This document shows, piece after piece, positions 20,901-35,900 of a stretch of 64,000 nucleotides of DNA. A model generated the notes under the pieces. That model was given only the letters and a program-made list of their open reading frames with translations, ran no database searches and was not told where the DNA came from. Position 1 is the first letter of the stretch. Each line of letters begins with the position of its first letter. The stretch lies in the NCBI RefSeq assembly GCF_028583425.1, contig NC_072800.1:93279001-93343000 (forward strand), given 5' to 3'. The stretch comes from Eublepharis macularius (lineage: Eukaryota > Chordata > Lepidosauria > Squamata > Eublepharidae). Made by a program: the position numbers and the translations under genes.

Positions 20901-23900
20901 GCATTCCAATCCCCGCTTGGCTCTTTAGCCCACTCTCAGTGCAGTCAGAAGCACAGCGACACCCTTCAAAGTCCATTGACTTTAATGGGCTTAGAAGGGT
21001 GTAACGTGTTTGGGACTGCACTTTCGGTGACCTGGGCCAGGCACAATCAATTGAGTGGATGGGGAGGGTGGGAGACTCATATATGCGATTGTGTGGAAAG
21101 GCAGAGTACAAATGTTAAATGACTTTTTATGGTTTAATTTTGAGTTGTATTATAATTTGCCTTGTCTCTAGGGATAAGGGACAGAGTTAAGTAAACAAGT
21201 GAGTGGAAAAAAGTGTGTACATTTTAAAGGTCCAGAGGAGTTAGCCATGTTAGTCTGTAGTTACAAAATAGTAAAGAGTCCGGTAGCACTTTTAAGACAA
21301 ACTGACTTTATTGCAGCATAAGCTTTTGAGAACTACAGCTCTCTTTGTCAGATACATCTGACAAGGAGAGCTGTGGTTCTTGAAAGCTCATGCTACAATA
21401 AAGTTGGTTAGTCTGAAAGGTGCTACTGGACTCTTTACTATTTTACATTTTAAAGGGCATTTATGAAACCCTTGGCCCTGTTTCTAGATCCGACCTGAGC
21501 CGTATCAACTTTCCTTGGGAATTCCTCTCCAAAACCAGATGTGCCCTTTGAACCCTCTCCTGGCAGGGTGAGGGGCTTGGAATAGAAGTGAGCCTGTAAC
21601 TCAGATAGGAGTCCCTAAGGGTCCATTAACAAAGATTGTTAAGATGCTTAATGAAATTAAAGTTTTATGGTACCTGCTGCCGCCGTACTGTGATATTTTT
21701 ATGTCATCTGCAGTACTGTTCTGCTGAAGACTTTGCTGTGTGCTCAGATCTATTAATATTCAGAGGTGGGTGTGCACAGGAAAGAACAGGTTCTTATTAA
21801 ATCAGTACAGAGTGCTGTAAAGGAGCGTTACGTTCAACTTGTTTTCCAAAATGGAATTCATGGGCAGATGTCTGCGTTAGCCCAATTGAAGGGTTTGCGG
21901 AGGGGGAGGAAGGCAAGCTATAAATGCTACAAGCAAATAAATAAATAAATAAATAAAGCATTGTTCACATGCTCTATGTATTATCATCTCCCTGAAACAA
22001 CAGCACAGATCGCATTATACCAGAGCTATTTTAAATGCAAAACATGGGGTGGCTCTATTCTCAGTGATTACCATACATGTTTGAATCTGGGGTTGAGTGT
22101 TGCTGATTTGAGAATCTTTTAAAAATTTAATCTCTTTTCTCTGGTCCTTGTGATTGCAGGCTATGATAGCTGAAATCCAGCTCATATCCAGGTGTCCTGG
22201 AACCCCTATCAAGCCGCTAGCCCTCTTGATTATCCTAGCATTGTGCAGCATTCATGACCTTGATCTGTTGCATAGCAAACCTTACTGCTTCTGGTTCATC
22301 TCTCTCTCTCCTTGCTTGCCGAAACCTTTCCAAATCTGTACGTAGTCAGTGAGCTTAGAAAAGTATATTCTTCCAGAAAATTTATGCCAAAGTCGCCATG
22401 CCCAACGCTTCCAGCTGAATTCTCATACAGTGGAATTATTTGCAGGTTTGCTTTTGATGCTTGATCTAGGTCCTCTTCTCTCATAATTTGTGATTTTTTT
22501 TAATGCCAACTATTAATTATCTAAGGTGTACCCACCAACATTGTTCTGCTAACAACATGGAGTCACAACACACTATGCCAGAAGTGCTTGTTGAACCAGA
22601 AATGCATTAAATAAAACACACCCAGATGGCTCGCGCAAGATTGCCGCCCGTCACAGATGCTGAAAATAGCACATTGGCATAAATGTTTCTAGATGGAATG
22701 TTAATTAAATTGCCGCGTGTCAACAATGGCTTTTAAATCCTGGTATGAATTGTTTCCCAGTGTCGGTCAAGTCTGAAGTTCATTCTAGCCAGCTTTGGGG
22801 CAAAGGCTACAATATCTCTCAAAATGCAAGATAAGCTTCTTTGGGGGGAGGCTCTGTAGCCTGCCAGTGGAATAATGAGGGTGGATCCTTTTTTGAGTCC
22901 TTTCTTCTCTCCCTCCCCACGACCATCTTGGACATGTTGGACCAGGCCAGCTGTTGGGGTTCTGTGCTAGTTCCAACTCAGTTAAATTCCCAGCTTTTCC
23001 ACGTCTGCCTCACATGGACACACGCCGCCATCTGTCCAACTTGTGCTAAAGAAAAGGGGCTCTCAAAAACTGCCAAAGGTCTGCCTAAATACAAACTCAA
23101 AGACACTGGCCAGGATCAAGTATGTTGGATCCTACCATTGCTTCCTTTTGTGTTCCACCACAGAAGGCACCTTCCACTCATGCATCATGCACGTGGCCAC
23201 CACTAGAATGCAATGGCTGGCTCCATCTTCAGATAACGATACAGCTGACTGGTTTTTCAAAGTGTGTCTCACAAATGTTGCATCAGCAGAAAGCCCCTTG
23301 CACCAGAGGAATTTCAATGCAGTTGAAATGTTGGAAAGGACAATCCCTCCTGTTCGTGGACAGATTTCTTTTTCTTGTTTGTGCCCTATTCTGTCCCTTG
23401 GTGTCTATGACAGGTCTGTTGCCATCTTCTAAGCTTTTCTTTTTTTAAAAAGAATCATGTGACTGCATGGCACTAGCATCCATTGGCTAACAAATCTGGG
23501 GTTGGATCCCAACGGGATGCCTGACTGGCAGAGCAGCACTTTGTTGGCAGAAAAGGGGAAGGCATTTTGTAGTTGTTCCTTCTTTCCTGTTGCATCCTCC
23601 CAAGTTGTTCTAGGAACACAATTTCAGGGGGTTGCAGCTGAAGGGGAGAGGCTGGGAAGTCTCAGTATACCAGCTACACTCTGATGGTTGTGCTTTGGGT
23701 CATTTGCTCTTGGTCACGTGCAGCATGACAGCACCACAGGGAACTTCTAGGCTGTTGGGGTACAAGTAGACGTCATGAATGGCTGAGAAGTGAGGGCAAC
23801 TGTTGTGAAAGGGGTCCCCACCCCTGCTTGCCTTCTCATACACACTGGAAGTTTTTTCTTAGACTGAGCTCAGCTTTGGCAGCCCATCAAACTGTTTACT

Positions 23901-26900
23901 GGAGGTTCAGTTCCTGCGAAAGGCAGATTCCTGCTTTGGTCCAGATAACTCAACTGTCTCTTTTGTCTTCTGCTTCTCTGCAGGTTGGGGACCACAAATT
24001 CAGTGCCCACCGGATAGTCTTGGCAGCCTCCATCCCTTACTTCCACGCCATGTTCACCAATGACATGATGGAATGCAAGCAAGATGAAATAGTTATGCAG
24101 GGAATGGATCCAAGGTGAATATCGGGGGGGAGATTTGAGATGTGCCATCATTCACCGTCTGGGACAGACAACTTAATTTTTTCTCCCCTCCACATCGCAG
24201 GACTTTTTGTTTCGGTAGTGACTGTCAGCATGCCAAAGTCCAGTTGGTGACCTGTTGTACATGCTCTACTTGTTGTCCCTGATGGGTCTAGTCAGACCCA
24301 GTTTTGTATAGGTGCACGTTTTAAAAGCCCTAGGGGTCTAGTTAGCTTTCTTATGTCAGATCATTAATCTCTTGGTGAGCAGTAACATATTTTGTTCACT
24401 TTGGTATAGTACACAAGCATTTTATCTTTTTGTTAAAACATAATTTATTGCCTCTTTAACAATAACCAATTTAAAATAATATATACCTTATTTTTCATCA
24501 AAAGAATGTAGTTCACAAGCAAGGAACATCTTTAAAAAAAACCCTCCAAATCAATTCAGACTCATTTACAGATTTTTAAAATCATCTTTCAACCATAGTC
24601 TGCTGTCCCACCTCGTACAGCGCACATTTTTGGCTAACTAATGATCTTATAACTTCAGACACCATATAAAGTTACCTTTCTTTTGTGTCTTTAAAAAAAA
24701 ATCAATGTTTAAAAATATAAATGCTGTGTTAACACATTCTTACTACTTTTCATCAGAACCCACTATATCAAAAATAGTATTTACCCTTTTCTCATACATA
24801 TGACAGTCTTTTGCACCCCAGCCAACACACCTCGTCCTTGAACTCTATCTTCACTTCTGCATTTGGTTGGACATTGTTGCCATTCTCAGATGCTGCTGTC
24901 CTCACATACTATCCATTGATTTTAAATATGTTTTTCTAATCGGCTAAAGGACATATTACTCTGTTTCTCCTTTGTTCCTTATCCCTCTCCAAGGCTATGC
25001 TGTTCTGGGGCTCCCTGTTTGCCATGCTTAGCTGGCAGGCCAGGGCAGCAGCATCCTGTGTGGTGTTTATAGCCAAGACCAGCTGCTGTTCCCCTCTATT
25101 TCTGGTATAGTTGTGGTGCTGTTGTCCGAAACAGTTTAATTTAATTTAATTTAATTTAATTTAATTTATTATATTTATATTCCGCCCTCCCTGCTTTCGC
25201 AGGCTCAGGGCGGATAACAAATACAAACATGTTTAAAAACATTTAAAAACATTAAATAATACATTTAAAAACATTTAAAAACATTAAATATAACAATTCA
25301 TGCTGCCCAGTGGTTCATACATGCCTCTGTGTTTGCATAGGGGTGATGGTTTAACCCCCCCTTCACGGGGGGGGGGCGGGCACTGCCCGGCGTTAGCCAT
25401 ATGCCTGGCGGAATAGCTCTGTCTTACAGGCCCGGCGAAATGCAAGCAAATCTTGCCGGGCCCTTGTCTCGCAAGACAGAGCATTCCACCAGGTCGGGGC
25501 CAGGACTGAAAAGGCCCTGGCCCTGGTCGACGCCAGGCGGGCCTCCCTAGGGCCAGGGACACTTAAAAGATGTTTTCCGCCAGAGCGGAGAGTCCTCCGG
25601 GGCTCATATGGTGAGAGACGGTCCCTCAGATACGTCGGTCCCAGTCCGCGTAGGGCTTTGTAGGTTAACACCAAAACCTTGAACCTGATTCGGTACTCCA
25701 CTGGCAGCCAATGCAGCTGGCGTAGCACCGGTGTAATATGCTCCCACACCGGTGCTCCAGCAATGACCCGCGCTGCTGCATTCTGTACCAGCTGTAACCG
25801 CCGGATCAGGCCCATGGGAAGCCCAGCGTAGAGCGCGTTACAGTAATCCAACCTAGAGGTGACCATTGCTTGGACCACTGTAGTCATGTCACGGGGAGAC
25901 AAATAAGGGGCAAGCTGCCTGGCCTGCCGAAGATAATAAAAGGAAGACCTGGCAACTGCAGTGATCTGGTCCTCCATCTTCAAGGAGGAATCCAGAATCA
26001 CCCCCAGGCTCCTAACCCTCGGGGCCAGTGTAAGTGCTGCCCCATCAAGTGTAGGAAGCTGGGGTCCCAAAGCCATCTCCCCACGACCCACATACAGGAC
26101 CTCCGTCTTCGTGGGATTCAATTTCAGCCGACTTTGTCTCAACCAACCAGCCACAGCCTCAAAAGCATGCTCCAGGGCATCAGGGGCCGATCCAGGCTGC
26201 CCGTCCAACAACAGATAAAGCTGGGTGTCATCCGCGTATTGGTGACACCCAAGCCCGAAACTCCGCACCAGCTGGGCGAGGATGCTTCCAGTGTAATGGG
26301 TTTTGATTAAAGGGGTGGTGGTGGTTCTGAGAAGACGCTTTGTCTTAGCTCGGGATTCTGGAATAAAAGGAATATTGTCATCTGCTTCAAGCCCTTGAAT
26401 CAGGAGGGGAAAGCAATCTAAACAGCTCATCAATTTTTAGACAACTGTTGGGATGGGTGGCTCAAGACAGCCTTCTAGACCTGCTGATTTTGCACATAAT
26501 TCCCAGCCTGCCTGTGTGTGGCTTTGTTGCTGCTGTTTTAAAGGCTAGCCTACAAAAATAAAGGGCGCCACAGGACTGGACTAAGATGTAGAAAGATACA
26601 AGGTCTTCTGCGGCCACAATTACCAGTCATTATATACTGAAAAGTGTGCAGGGTCAAATAATTATGAATCTTGATTGAATATTTAGCTATACCACTAACC
26701 ACTAAAGTGCACTGTTGTATGTGGTCAATGAATATAATAAACACTATCATATAGAATACTAGAAATGTATCAAAATATAAGTCTTTATAATTAGCAGCAA
26801 GATAATCCATAGTCCCCAAAAGTCTGCTATTCTTGGTAATCATCAGCCAGAACAAACTCAGTAAAGAACGTTCACATTTAGCGGTTAATGGTGTCGTTAA

Positions 26901-29900
26901 ATATTCAGTCAAGGTTTCATAATTGTTTGGCACTGCACACTTTAAGTATGTAACGACTGGTAATTGTGGCCACGGAAGATCTTGTATCTTTCTACAGCTT
27001 AAAGGTTATCCTGGCAACATCTCTTAAGCGAAGCAGTGTAAGATCTGACGCTGAAAAGAAAGCCACAATGGATTTGTGGCGCTCTCTATTTGCTTTGTGG
27101 CTCGAGCCTTCCTAGACAGTGTTCACTGCTTGCAGCTGATCTCTGTAGTGGCAACAACTGTCTTTATGTTGATCTTTGTTGGTGGAGTCTAATGAGGACC
27201 TGTGAACTGCTACAGGAGGGATCCCCAACATGGTGCCCACGGGCACCATGGCACCTGCCAATACCTTTCCTGGTGTCCAGCAAGTGTATTTAGAAAGTGT
27301 GTGGGGCCAGCTGGGACTTTTACCCCGCAAGGTTTCTGATTGGGCACTGGGGATTTGATTGGCTGTACCGATTTTTACAAACCTTGCTTTGGCAGCAGCT
27401 GCCACCACGGCACAAGGATCTTCACTGTGTGACTGAAGGTAAGCTGCAGCAGCCATTTTGTGACTGGGTCTGCCCCCTAAGGCAGCTGCGCCCACTACAC
27501 TGCATCAGAATTCCAAGGCTCACAAAGGTTGAGGACCCCTGTGCTATGCAATTTTCCAGGGGCTCCGTTGTTTTTTGCTTTCCAGATACATTAGATAGTT
27601 TTGTGGCGGTTTCAAGAGCCAGATGTCAGCTAATTTATTCCCACTTGGTTGTGCTTTGCATAGTGCCCTGGAAGCTCTGATCAACTTCGCCTACAATGGA
27701 CACTTAGCCATCGACCAGCAGAATGTCCAGTCCTTGCTGATGGGAGCAAGCTTCCTGCAGCTACAGAACATCAAGGATGCCTGTTGCTCTTTCCTCCGGG
27801 AGAGGTGAGGGGTTCTGACTTCTTCTTGATCCTGCACTTTCGCAATCTGTTAGGCCGTGAGCATGCTGGCCGTTTAACTTACAGGGGAATTTCCTGGGGG
27901 GGGCCACTGCTGGCCCAGAGCAAACAGAATCGAGCCCCAGCAACTGTGCCCAAGTCCCAGGCGCCCGTTGGCCCAGACCCATCACCAGTAATGGCTGTTA
28001 GCATCAGCTCGCCATCTGTCTCCTCCTGTGCTGCTTCCAGTTTGTGGGGTGATGCAGTGGATGAGCTGACGACTGAGCTGAGTGACCCCTGCCGCCCAGG
28101 GCCGCTCCGCTTGACTTGCTCCAGGGCAGCTTTCTCTTCGTGGTCCATTCCTGGCTCAGGCCACAGCAAATACTGGAGTCCACCTCTTGCCTCAAGGCAA
28201 CTGTGTGCTTGTACATATTGCAGAGGTCATCCTGTGTAATGTAGACCGCAAGCAGAAGGCACACGTAGGTTGTATGACTCCAGGCCACTTGAGCGAGTAA
28301 GCCATGCTGTACACCGGCGTTTCCCAGCCAGAGTTCCACGGGATATCATCAGGGGTTATGTGAGAAATTAGCCAGGAATTCAACACTGGTGCAAGAATAA
28401 GCAAGCCCAAATATCACACTGAAGTAGCATTTGTATTGACTTGGATGTGAACTTCCTTTTGGCGTTTAAGTAAACTTTACTTTGACTTGATATTTGGAAA
28501 AAAAAAGATTAGACAATCCAAAAAAGACAGGAAAATGGCTTCACTTTTTCTCTTTTGATGTAAGTTGACTTAGAGAGAGAGAGTGCGCGCCTGCGGCTCT
28601 TTAACAAATACATTTTCTTCACAATAGCGGTAATTGAATTGCGCTCCCTGCCATCAACTTTTCTAGCCTGTAAATGTTTTCATAGGTAGAGGTTCCTCAG
28701 GACATGAAAAGTTAATTTAGGGGTTCCTCCATGGAAAAAAGGTCAGGAAAGACTGCTGTGCACACGTGCATACAGACCCACAGAGGTCCCCTGCTCAGCA
28801 GCTCGAGCTCTAGGAGAGCTTCTGTGAGAACACAAGAGAGGCCGGGTCGGGGCCTCAGCTTCCCTTCTCTGAACTGGACTGCCAGCGAGCATCTGTGCCA
28901 CTTCCTGTGCCCCTTTTCCCCTACAAAGGCAGCATCTGGAGGGGCATTCAGCCCAGCTTAGGAGTGCTGGGATGGGCCCGGGGCGGACTGTTGCAGTCGT
29001 GATTAGAGGACACCGTTCCGGTCCCATCTGTCACAGTGAAGCAGGAGGCAAAGTATGCGTGTGTTTGTATTGCGACCCTGTTTTCCAGGCAAAGCCAATC
29101 CCTCACTCCTGCAGCTTAGGACCAACATTGTCAAAATACAACTCATCAGGAAAGGTGGAGTGGGAGAAGGTAATAGGGCTTTGCAGTAAGGAAATGGCTC
29201 AGAGGGGTGCTTTAGAAAGAGGATATGGAGCGTAGCCTTTAGGCAGTTTGGGAGAGGGAAGGCAGGAAGGGATGAGCCACTGCTCAGCTCTCGTGGTCCT
29301 TTCTTATGTGCCCAGGGAATGCCAATCACTGCTTTGGGGTCAGGAAGGGATTTTCCTCTAGGGGATCCTGGAGAGTTTTTTTGCCTTCCTCTAGGTATTG
29401 AGCAGGGGTCAATGGGACAGTGGGGGTGTCGCTGCATTGTGCAAGGGGTTGGACTAGATGACCCTTTCGGCGGTATGTTTCTACTAATGTATATTTTCTG
29501 TTGCTATATGCAGGGCTTTTTTTCTGGGAAAAGAGGTGGTGGAACTCGGGTTGTTCTCAGAGAAAATGGTCACATGGCTGGTGTCCCCGCCCCCTGATCT
29601 CCAGACAGAGGGGAGTTGAGATTGCCGCTGGAGCGGCGCGGAGGGCAATCTCAACTCCCCTCTGTCTGGAGATCAGGGGGCGGGGCCACCAGCCATGCGA
29701 CCATTTTCAAGAGGTGCCAGAACTCCGTCTACCGCGTTCCAGCTGAAAAAAAGCCCTGGCTATAAGTATGTTCCTACTGGGTAGTTTCTACGTCATTTAA
29801 TATGTCAAATTTCTTACCTTTTATTTCAGCATTGTTTTCAGCTCTGCATTCGAATTTATGCTCGTTTCTCAGATCTCTGCTATCCATACCCTATTGTATT

Positions 29901-32900
29901 GTTTATTGAATGCCACAGCCCTTGGTCATAGTGACTGGCACTGTGCAATCTGCCTTGAGTCTCAGTGAGAAAGGCAGACTATAAATAATGTAAATAAATA
30001 AAATAAATGAGAACAGACCTGGGAAGGATGCTCTCGCTAAACAGTGACCCTCCCCATGTCCAATGGCTCTTTCAACATAACGGTGGTTTTGGATGCTCCT
30101 GAACTTGGACAACTGGTGCTCTAGGGCAGGTTCTGCTTCACTTGAGGCATGTCTCATCTCGGGGCAGGGGAGGCAGCAAAGGGGATCTGAGCTTCCCCCT
30201 CTTTTGGAGGCTTCCTCAATGTACCTTCCATTATCTACCACATTTTTATCCCACATTTCCTCTAATGAGATCAGGGTGGCATACATAGTTCTCCACTTTA
30301 TCCCTGCAACATCCCTGTGAGGTAGGTTGGGTTGAGAGGGTACGACCAGTCTGTGGCCACCAAGTGAGTTTTGTGGCTGAGTGGGAATCAGAACCCAGGC
30401 ACACTAACCGTAGTGTAACTCTTGAGTAATCCCACAGAATGAATTGGGAACTTGCAAGCACTACATCTAGGGAAAGAGGCGGTTAGTGATGCACTGTGAA
30501 ACCTCTCTGGGTTAATGAAGCCTTAACCTGACCCCAGATGCTCAGGAAGGGTTTCCCATTCTGGTTCGCTGAGGACCGTTCTTGATTTAAGCTGCAAATA
30601 GGACCAGCCAGGATCCCTTTGTCAAGAAATCCCCCAGAGCGATACCGGAACATGTTTTGGAATATTTAGTAGTTGTGACTCCCCCCCCCCCACTTGAACA
30701 ACCATTTAGGGCCATGATTGAAGGGGGGGGGAACCCTTTTGCAGGACGTTTAATTTATTTTACTACTGAAGTTTGCTGTCAGGCTATGAATGACAGGATA
30801 TGGTAGACAGGTTCCTGTACCATTGCAACAAGAAGTCCAAGCTCTTGGTTAAATGGTTTTATTCAGAAATCTAATCATTTCCATATATATGTCCATAGAA
30901 TTACTCAGAGGCAAGAAAGCCTCTAAGCAGTACACGCTTCCTTGATAGGAATAGAAACTTGAAGAAAGTACAGCTCTAAATACCCAGTCGTTTCCCCTCT
31001 CCCACTTAAACCACAGGCTTGCACAGGAAAGGGTCTGGGAATTTCTTCTGGAGTTTATACATCAGCCTGTTAATACTGCATTGCAGTATTACCAGAACAG
31101 TTGATCCCAGAAGTAACGAAATGGCCTCCATCGCAGTGGTGTCGGACCCTTCTTTGTCAAAACCTTGGCAAAATAGCAGAGAGTCCAGGAGCACCTTTCA
31201 GACTAACCAACTTTATCGTAGCGTAAGCTTTTGAAAGCCACAGCTCTCTTCGTCCGCTGCAGTGGCAGTGTCCTTGGCAGTGTCCCTTCAAAGGAGAGCA
31301 CTGTGGTGGGGCAGTTTTCTGGCCCTTCGGGTAGAGGCAGCCTCTCCCTGGAATTGCCATTCCTTCTTTCTCGATAAACATTGATCCCATTCTGCTCAGG
31401 TTCAGAGGAAGATGCAATAAGGATCGAGGCACTTCCAGGGCACTTGACAAATCGCATCTGGGACAAAAGTAGGAATCTAGAAGAGAAATGCTAGATAAGG
31501 CTGAGTTTTAAAGCTTTGGCTCAAATGTGACTGGCAGGTGGCTTGGCTGAAGTTTGTGGAATGCTGCCCTGTTGGGTGCAAAAGCCGGCGCTCTTGTTTG
31601 TTCATGAGAGTTTGAAAAAACTGTCATTGCCAAAGGGGGGGCCCCCCCATGCTATTTGAGTTAACCAAATTTCTCCTGAAGTCAAGTAAACGTGCTGAAA
31701 TGAAGGGGGAAAATGAGGTCAGTGCAGCCTATCCATTGAAGAGAGAACAGACAGCAGCGTTGAACACACAAACACATCCATTCATGTCTGTGAAGTGGGC
31801 AGGCCTTCACTTGTCTAAACTACAATTTTAGATCTTCTTGAAGGAAGAGCAAGATGCACCAACGAGAAAGGCAGAATTGGGTTAATAAAGATTGACTTGC
31901 CTAGAGCCGATGGGTAATTACATGTAGATATGGTGAACTTGTGGCCTTATTCTCAGAAGCAACTGACAAGAAAGTGAACCTGTGTGTTGACTGTTCTTCA
32001 GACTGCAGGCAGAGAATTCCCTTCAAAAAAAATCTGCAAATAAAAATGTTATTAAGTAATAAAAAATAGCCCATCCGTGAGAAGAGCAAGCATTATTCTT
32101 CTTAACATGTTATATTTATTTAAAATACTTACATGCTTCCTCCTGAGTGTTGTCCATTTTCTATGTGCAAGGAAGTAGATTTTTTAAAATAGAGAACTCA
32201 TCCAAGTGAGCCTCCCCCCCTGGAGTATACAGTCCATGCCCAGGTTTGCAACCTCGTCTTCTGTTTGTGAGAACTGGAATATCATCTGCCAGTCAAAACC
32301 CACCATTCTGTCTGCTGCACCATGTCAGCCTGTAGCAGTTTCGCTTCCCCTTTCTGGAAAAAAAAATCCCTAACTACTTGTCAGAAATCCTCTGTTTGGC
32401 TTTATTTGGCGTGTGGGCATTTATTCCAGGGTTAGCAGGGGCCATCATTATGATTTACAGGCTAACGGCATCTAATTTGTGTCTGATGACGGTTATGAGG
32501 GAAGGGGCCTCAGGAGATTATTTTATTTTTTATTTATTTTATTCAATTTATACCCCACCCTCCCCACAGATGGGGAGTCACAGAACCGTAAAATCAATAA
32601 TAATTTTTTTAAAGTCATTAATATAGTCCAGGAGCAGGCTATTTAAACAAATATTGGGAGTCCGTATACGGGCATAGCAGACGGCCAAGGGCAGCCCCAG
32701 AAGAAGTGATGGTCTTAGGTAGAAGGAGGAGGACACCCGCTGGCACTCAGGCCCGGCGGAACATCTCCGTTTTACAGGCCCCGCAGAACTGTAACAGGTC
32801 CCGCAGGGCCCGGATCTGCAGCAGGAGAGCGTTCCACCAGGCTGGGGCCAGGGCAGAAAAGGCCCTGCCCCTGGTGGAAGGCCAGACGGATGTCCTTCGG

Positions 32901-35900
32901 GCCGGGGACCACCAGGAGTTGCTTGTCTGCACAGTGCAACACCCTGCAGGGGGCGTAATGGAAGAGGCGGTCCCGCCTGTTGGTTAAGGATCAGACCATC
33001 CGACATGAATGTTGAAGGGCAGGCTGTCTTCCAGGGCAGCAGCATCCCCCAGATACGACACTCTGGCTTTTCTCTCGGGACGAATGCCGGCTGTTCCCAT
33101 GTATGGAAGAAAGCAAACGGGTGTATTCAGGAACACCATCCTGGAACGGGATGCAGTCTCGGAAGGTGGCATTTGTATAAGCTCTCGGGCTGGTGGACCT
33201 TTCAGAAAGATCAGCCAGGCCAAAGTCTTCCTGGTTACTCAGTTCCTGTGTGGGGTTTTCTTTTCTTTTTTTGTTGGGGGGCGTTGTCCTTAAAGGCTTC
33301 ACCCAAAGAACTGCCTCGGAGTGCGCCAGTTTGCCGAAACCATGATGTGTGCCGTTCTCTACGACGCTGCCAACGTCTTCATTCACCAGCACTTTGTGGA
33401 AGTATCCATGTCGGAGGAATTCCTGGCCCTTCCCTTCGAAGACATCTTGGAGCTGGTATCAAGAGATGAGCTCCACGTGAAGTTGGAGGAGCAGGTAGGC
33501 GGTGCTGGTGCCAGAGGTGCCGCTTGACTCCAGTTCCATTTCCTTTCCTGAATATTAAAAGTGTAATAATGTGTAGATTCCAGAGGAGTTAGCCATGTTA
33601 GTCTGTAGTTGCAAAGTAGTAAAGAGTCCAGTAGCACCTTTAAGACTAACTAACTTTATTGTAGCATAAGCTTTCGAGAACCACAGCTCTCTTCATCAGA
33701 TGCATCGTCAGCTTTTGAGAACCACAGCTCTCTTTGTCAGATGCATCGTCAGCTTTTGAGAACGACAGCTCTCTTCGTCAGATGAGAGCTGTGGTTCTCA
33801 AAAGCTGACGATGCATCTGACGAAGAGAGCTGTGGTTCTCGAAAGCTTATGCTACAATAAAGTGGCATCTGATGAAGAGAGCTGTGGTTCTCGAAAGCTT
33901 ATGCTACAATAAAGTGGCATCTGATGAAGAGAGCTGTGGTTCTCGAAAGCTTATGCTACAATAAAGTGGCATCTGACGAAGAGAGATGTGGTTCTTGAAA
34001 GATTATGCTACAATAAAGGTGGTTAGTCTTAAAGGTGCTACTGGACTCTTCACTATTTAATAATCTGTAGGATGGGCTTTAGGTCAGAATGAACTATAGG
34101 ATTGTTAGATGCCAGTGCAGCTTCGCCGCCTTGCCCGTTGCTTCCTGAGGCCGGCTGTTTTGCACCCGTATCGTCCCCACCAGACTGCCTGAGCCTCCCT
34201 CTTCTCTCCCGGCAGGTCTTTGAAGCTGCCTTGGCCTGGGTGAGGTACAGCAGAGAGCAGAGGGAGACCTACTTGCCAGAGCTCCTCTCCAAAATCCGCC
34301 TGCCTCTTTGTCGGCCTCAGTTCCTCACGGGCCGGGTGCAGCAGGATGACCTGGTCCGCTCTTGCCACAAGTGCAGGTGAGTGTGCTGCAGCCTGCGCGT
34401 GTGCAGGGGCCGGGGGAGCGTTCTGGCTAGGAAACGCAGACAGCGCCAGGCACAGAGGCCCAAAACGTGAAATCCTTTTTCCACTATGCAGGCAAAACAG
34501 AGAGGTGGAGGTTTCCTCCAGATGACCCTGCCAGTGCAGATGGTGGAAGTAAGAGCATTGTCATAATTCTTTCTCTCTCGCCTTCTCTGTCCCTTAAGCC
34601 CAGGAAAAGCCATCCCGGGAGGTGCAGCTGCTGAGCCACAGAGCCCTCCAGGGCTCACATCACGCCTCCCTTAGAGAGAGTCTGTCAGCATTTTTCGGTG
34701 CAAGCCATTGTGCAGAAAAACACGGCACAATGGCCAATCTGAACCACCTCAGACGTTAGGAGGTTCCTTTTTTTAAAAAAGAACTTCCTTCTCCCATATG
34801 TAACGAAGTCCCTGCATGTAGAAAATAAGTGCATCAGGGAGAGGATGAGCATGACTCTGGCCCTAATGTTGACTTTGCAGGATGTGTGTTCCTCAGGAGC
34901 GTTCAAAATGTCTCTAACACACCTGCACCTGGAGCCGTACAGCCCAGAACGCTGCCACTTCCACCTCCTGCTGCAAAGTGTGTAGAATAGCTCTTAAGAG
35001 TGTCTCTTAAAGGAGCGTCCGGTACAATCGGCAAAGGAATTCAAGTGGTGTCCTCTTGGGCCCCTCCTCCTGGGGCTCATTCACACAAACGTGTGTACCT
35101 GCTCCACTCAACCTCAGCTGTCGCAGCAAACACTTTGGTGTTTGGCCCTGCTTTTCCAACATGTGAGTCACCCGGTAATTGCCACATGTGATTTTTGCCC
35201 TTGATCTCATCAGAAGGTGGGAGAATGTTTTGTTTGAAACTGAGTGGGCAGGAATGGATACCGGGCTCTGTTAACGGCAGGATTCTTTTCTCTGGCACCT
35301 TTAATTTGCAAAGAGCTTGCTTGTCCTTGCGAGGTAGGTCACCATTATACCCATTTTATGGGGAAAAAATGGAGGCAAAGTCCGGCTTGCCCTTTATGGT
35401 GAATGCGGTGTGGTACACCATAGGACTGTGCAGTATCTTCTTCTTTTTTCTGTTTTCTGCTTTTTCTGTTCTAATGATTCCTAATGCTAGAAGTTGTCAA
35501 GGGGCTTGCCTTACAGGGCCCACACTGTCCACTTCTGAAAGCCAGGCATTGCCAGGGTTGTGTGGTATTGGTACTAAAAATGCTGGTTTTGCACTAAAAC
35601 CCAAACATTTGGATAGAATAGCTTATTTTATATGTGGGGGGTGTGGGGGCTCAGGATAGAAGAGACCCCAATAGATGACTTTAAGTCTTGCCACTCTGCA
35701 GGTTGTGCTTGGCCCCCAAATCCCCCCCTGTGTATTTTCAAATTTAGTTTTACAGCCAGAAAGATAGAAACTTGTGGTTTTGAGATGAAGGTCTTAAGGT
35801 GCTAAATTTTCTTCCAGGACAATAGCAGAACTATTGTGGGTGGGCGCACCATCCCGTAAGAGCTTCACATTGCTGATATGCTAAGCTGGAAGGTGGCGAG

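Noticed and set aside
25393..26433. A 346-codon open frame on the minus strand as a host gene
   Set aside because: It contains the [12 protein letters not shown] and LHWLPV motifs of L2 LINE ORF2 and is followed by a LINE 3' tail.
33581..34061. A CRISPR-like array or satellite
   Set aside because: Units are contiguous palindromic pieces of an interspersed repeat, with no distinct spacers, in a vertebrate intron.
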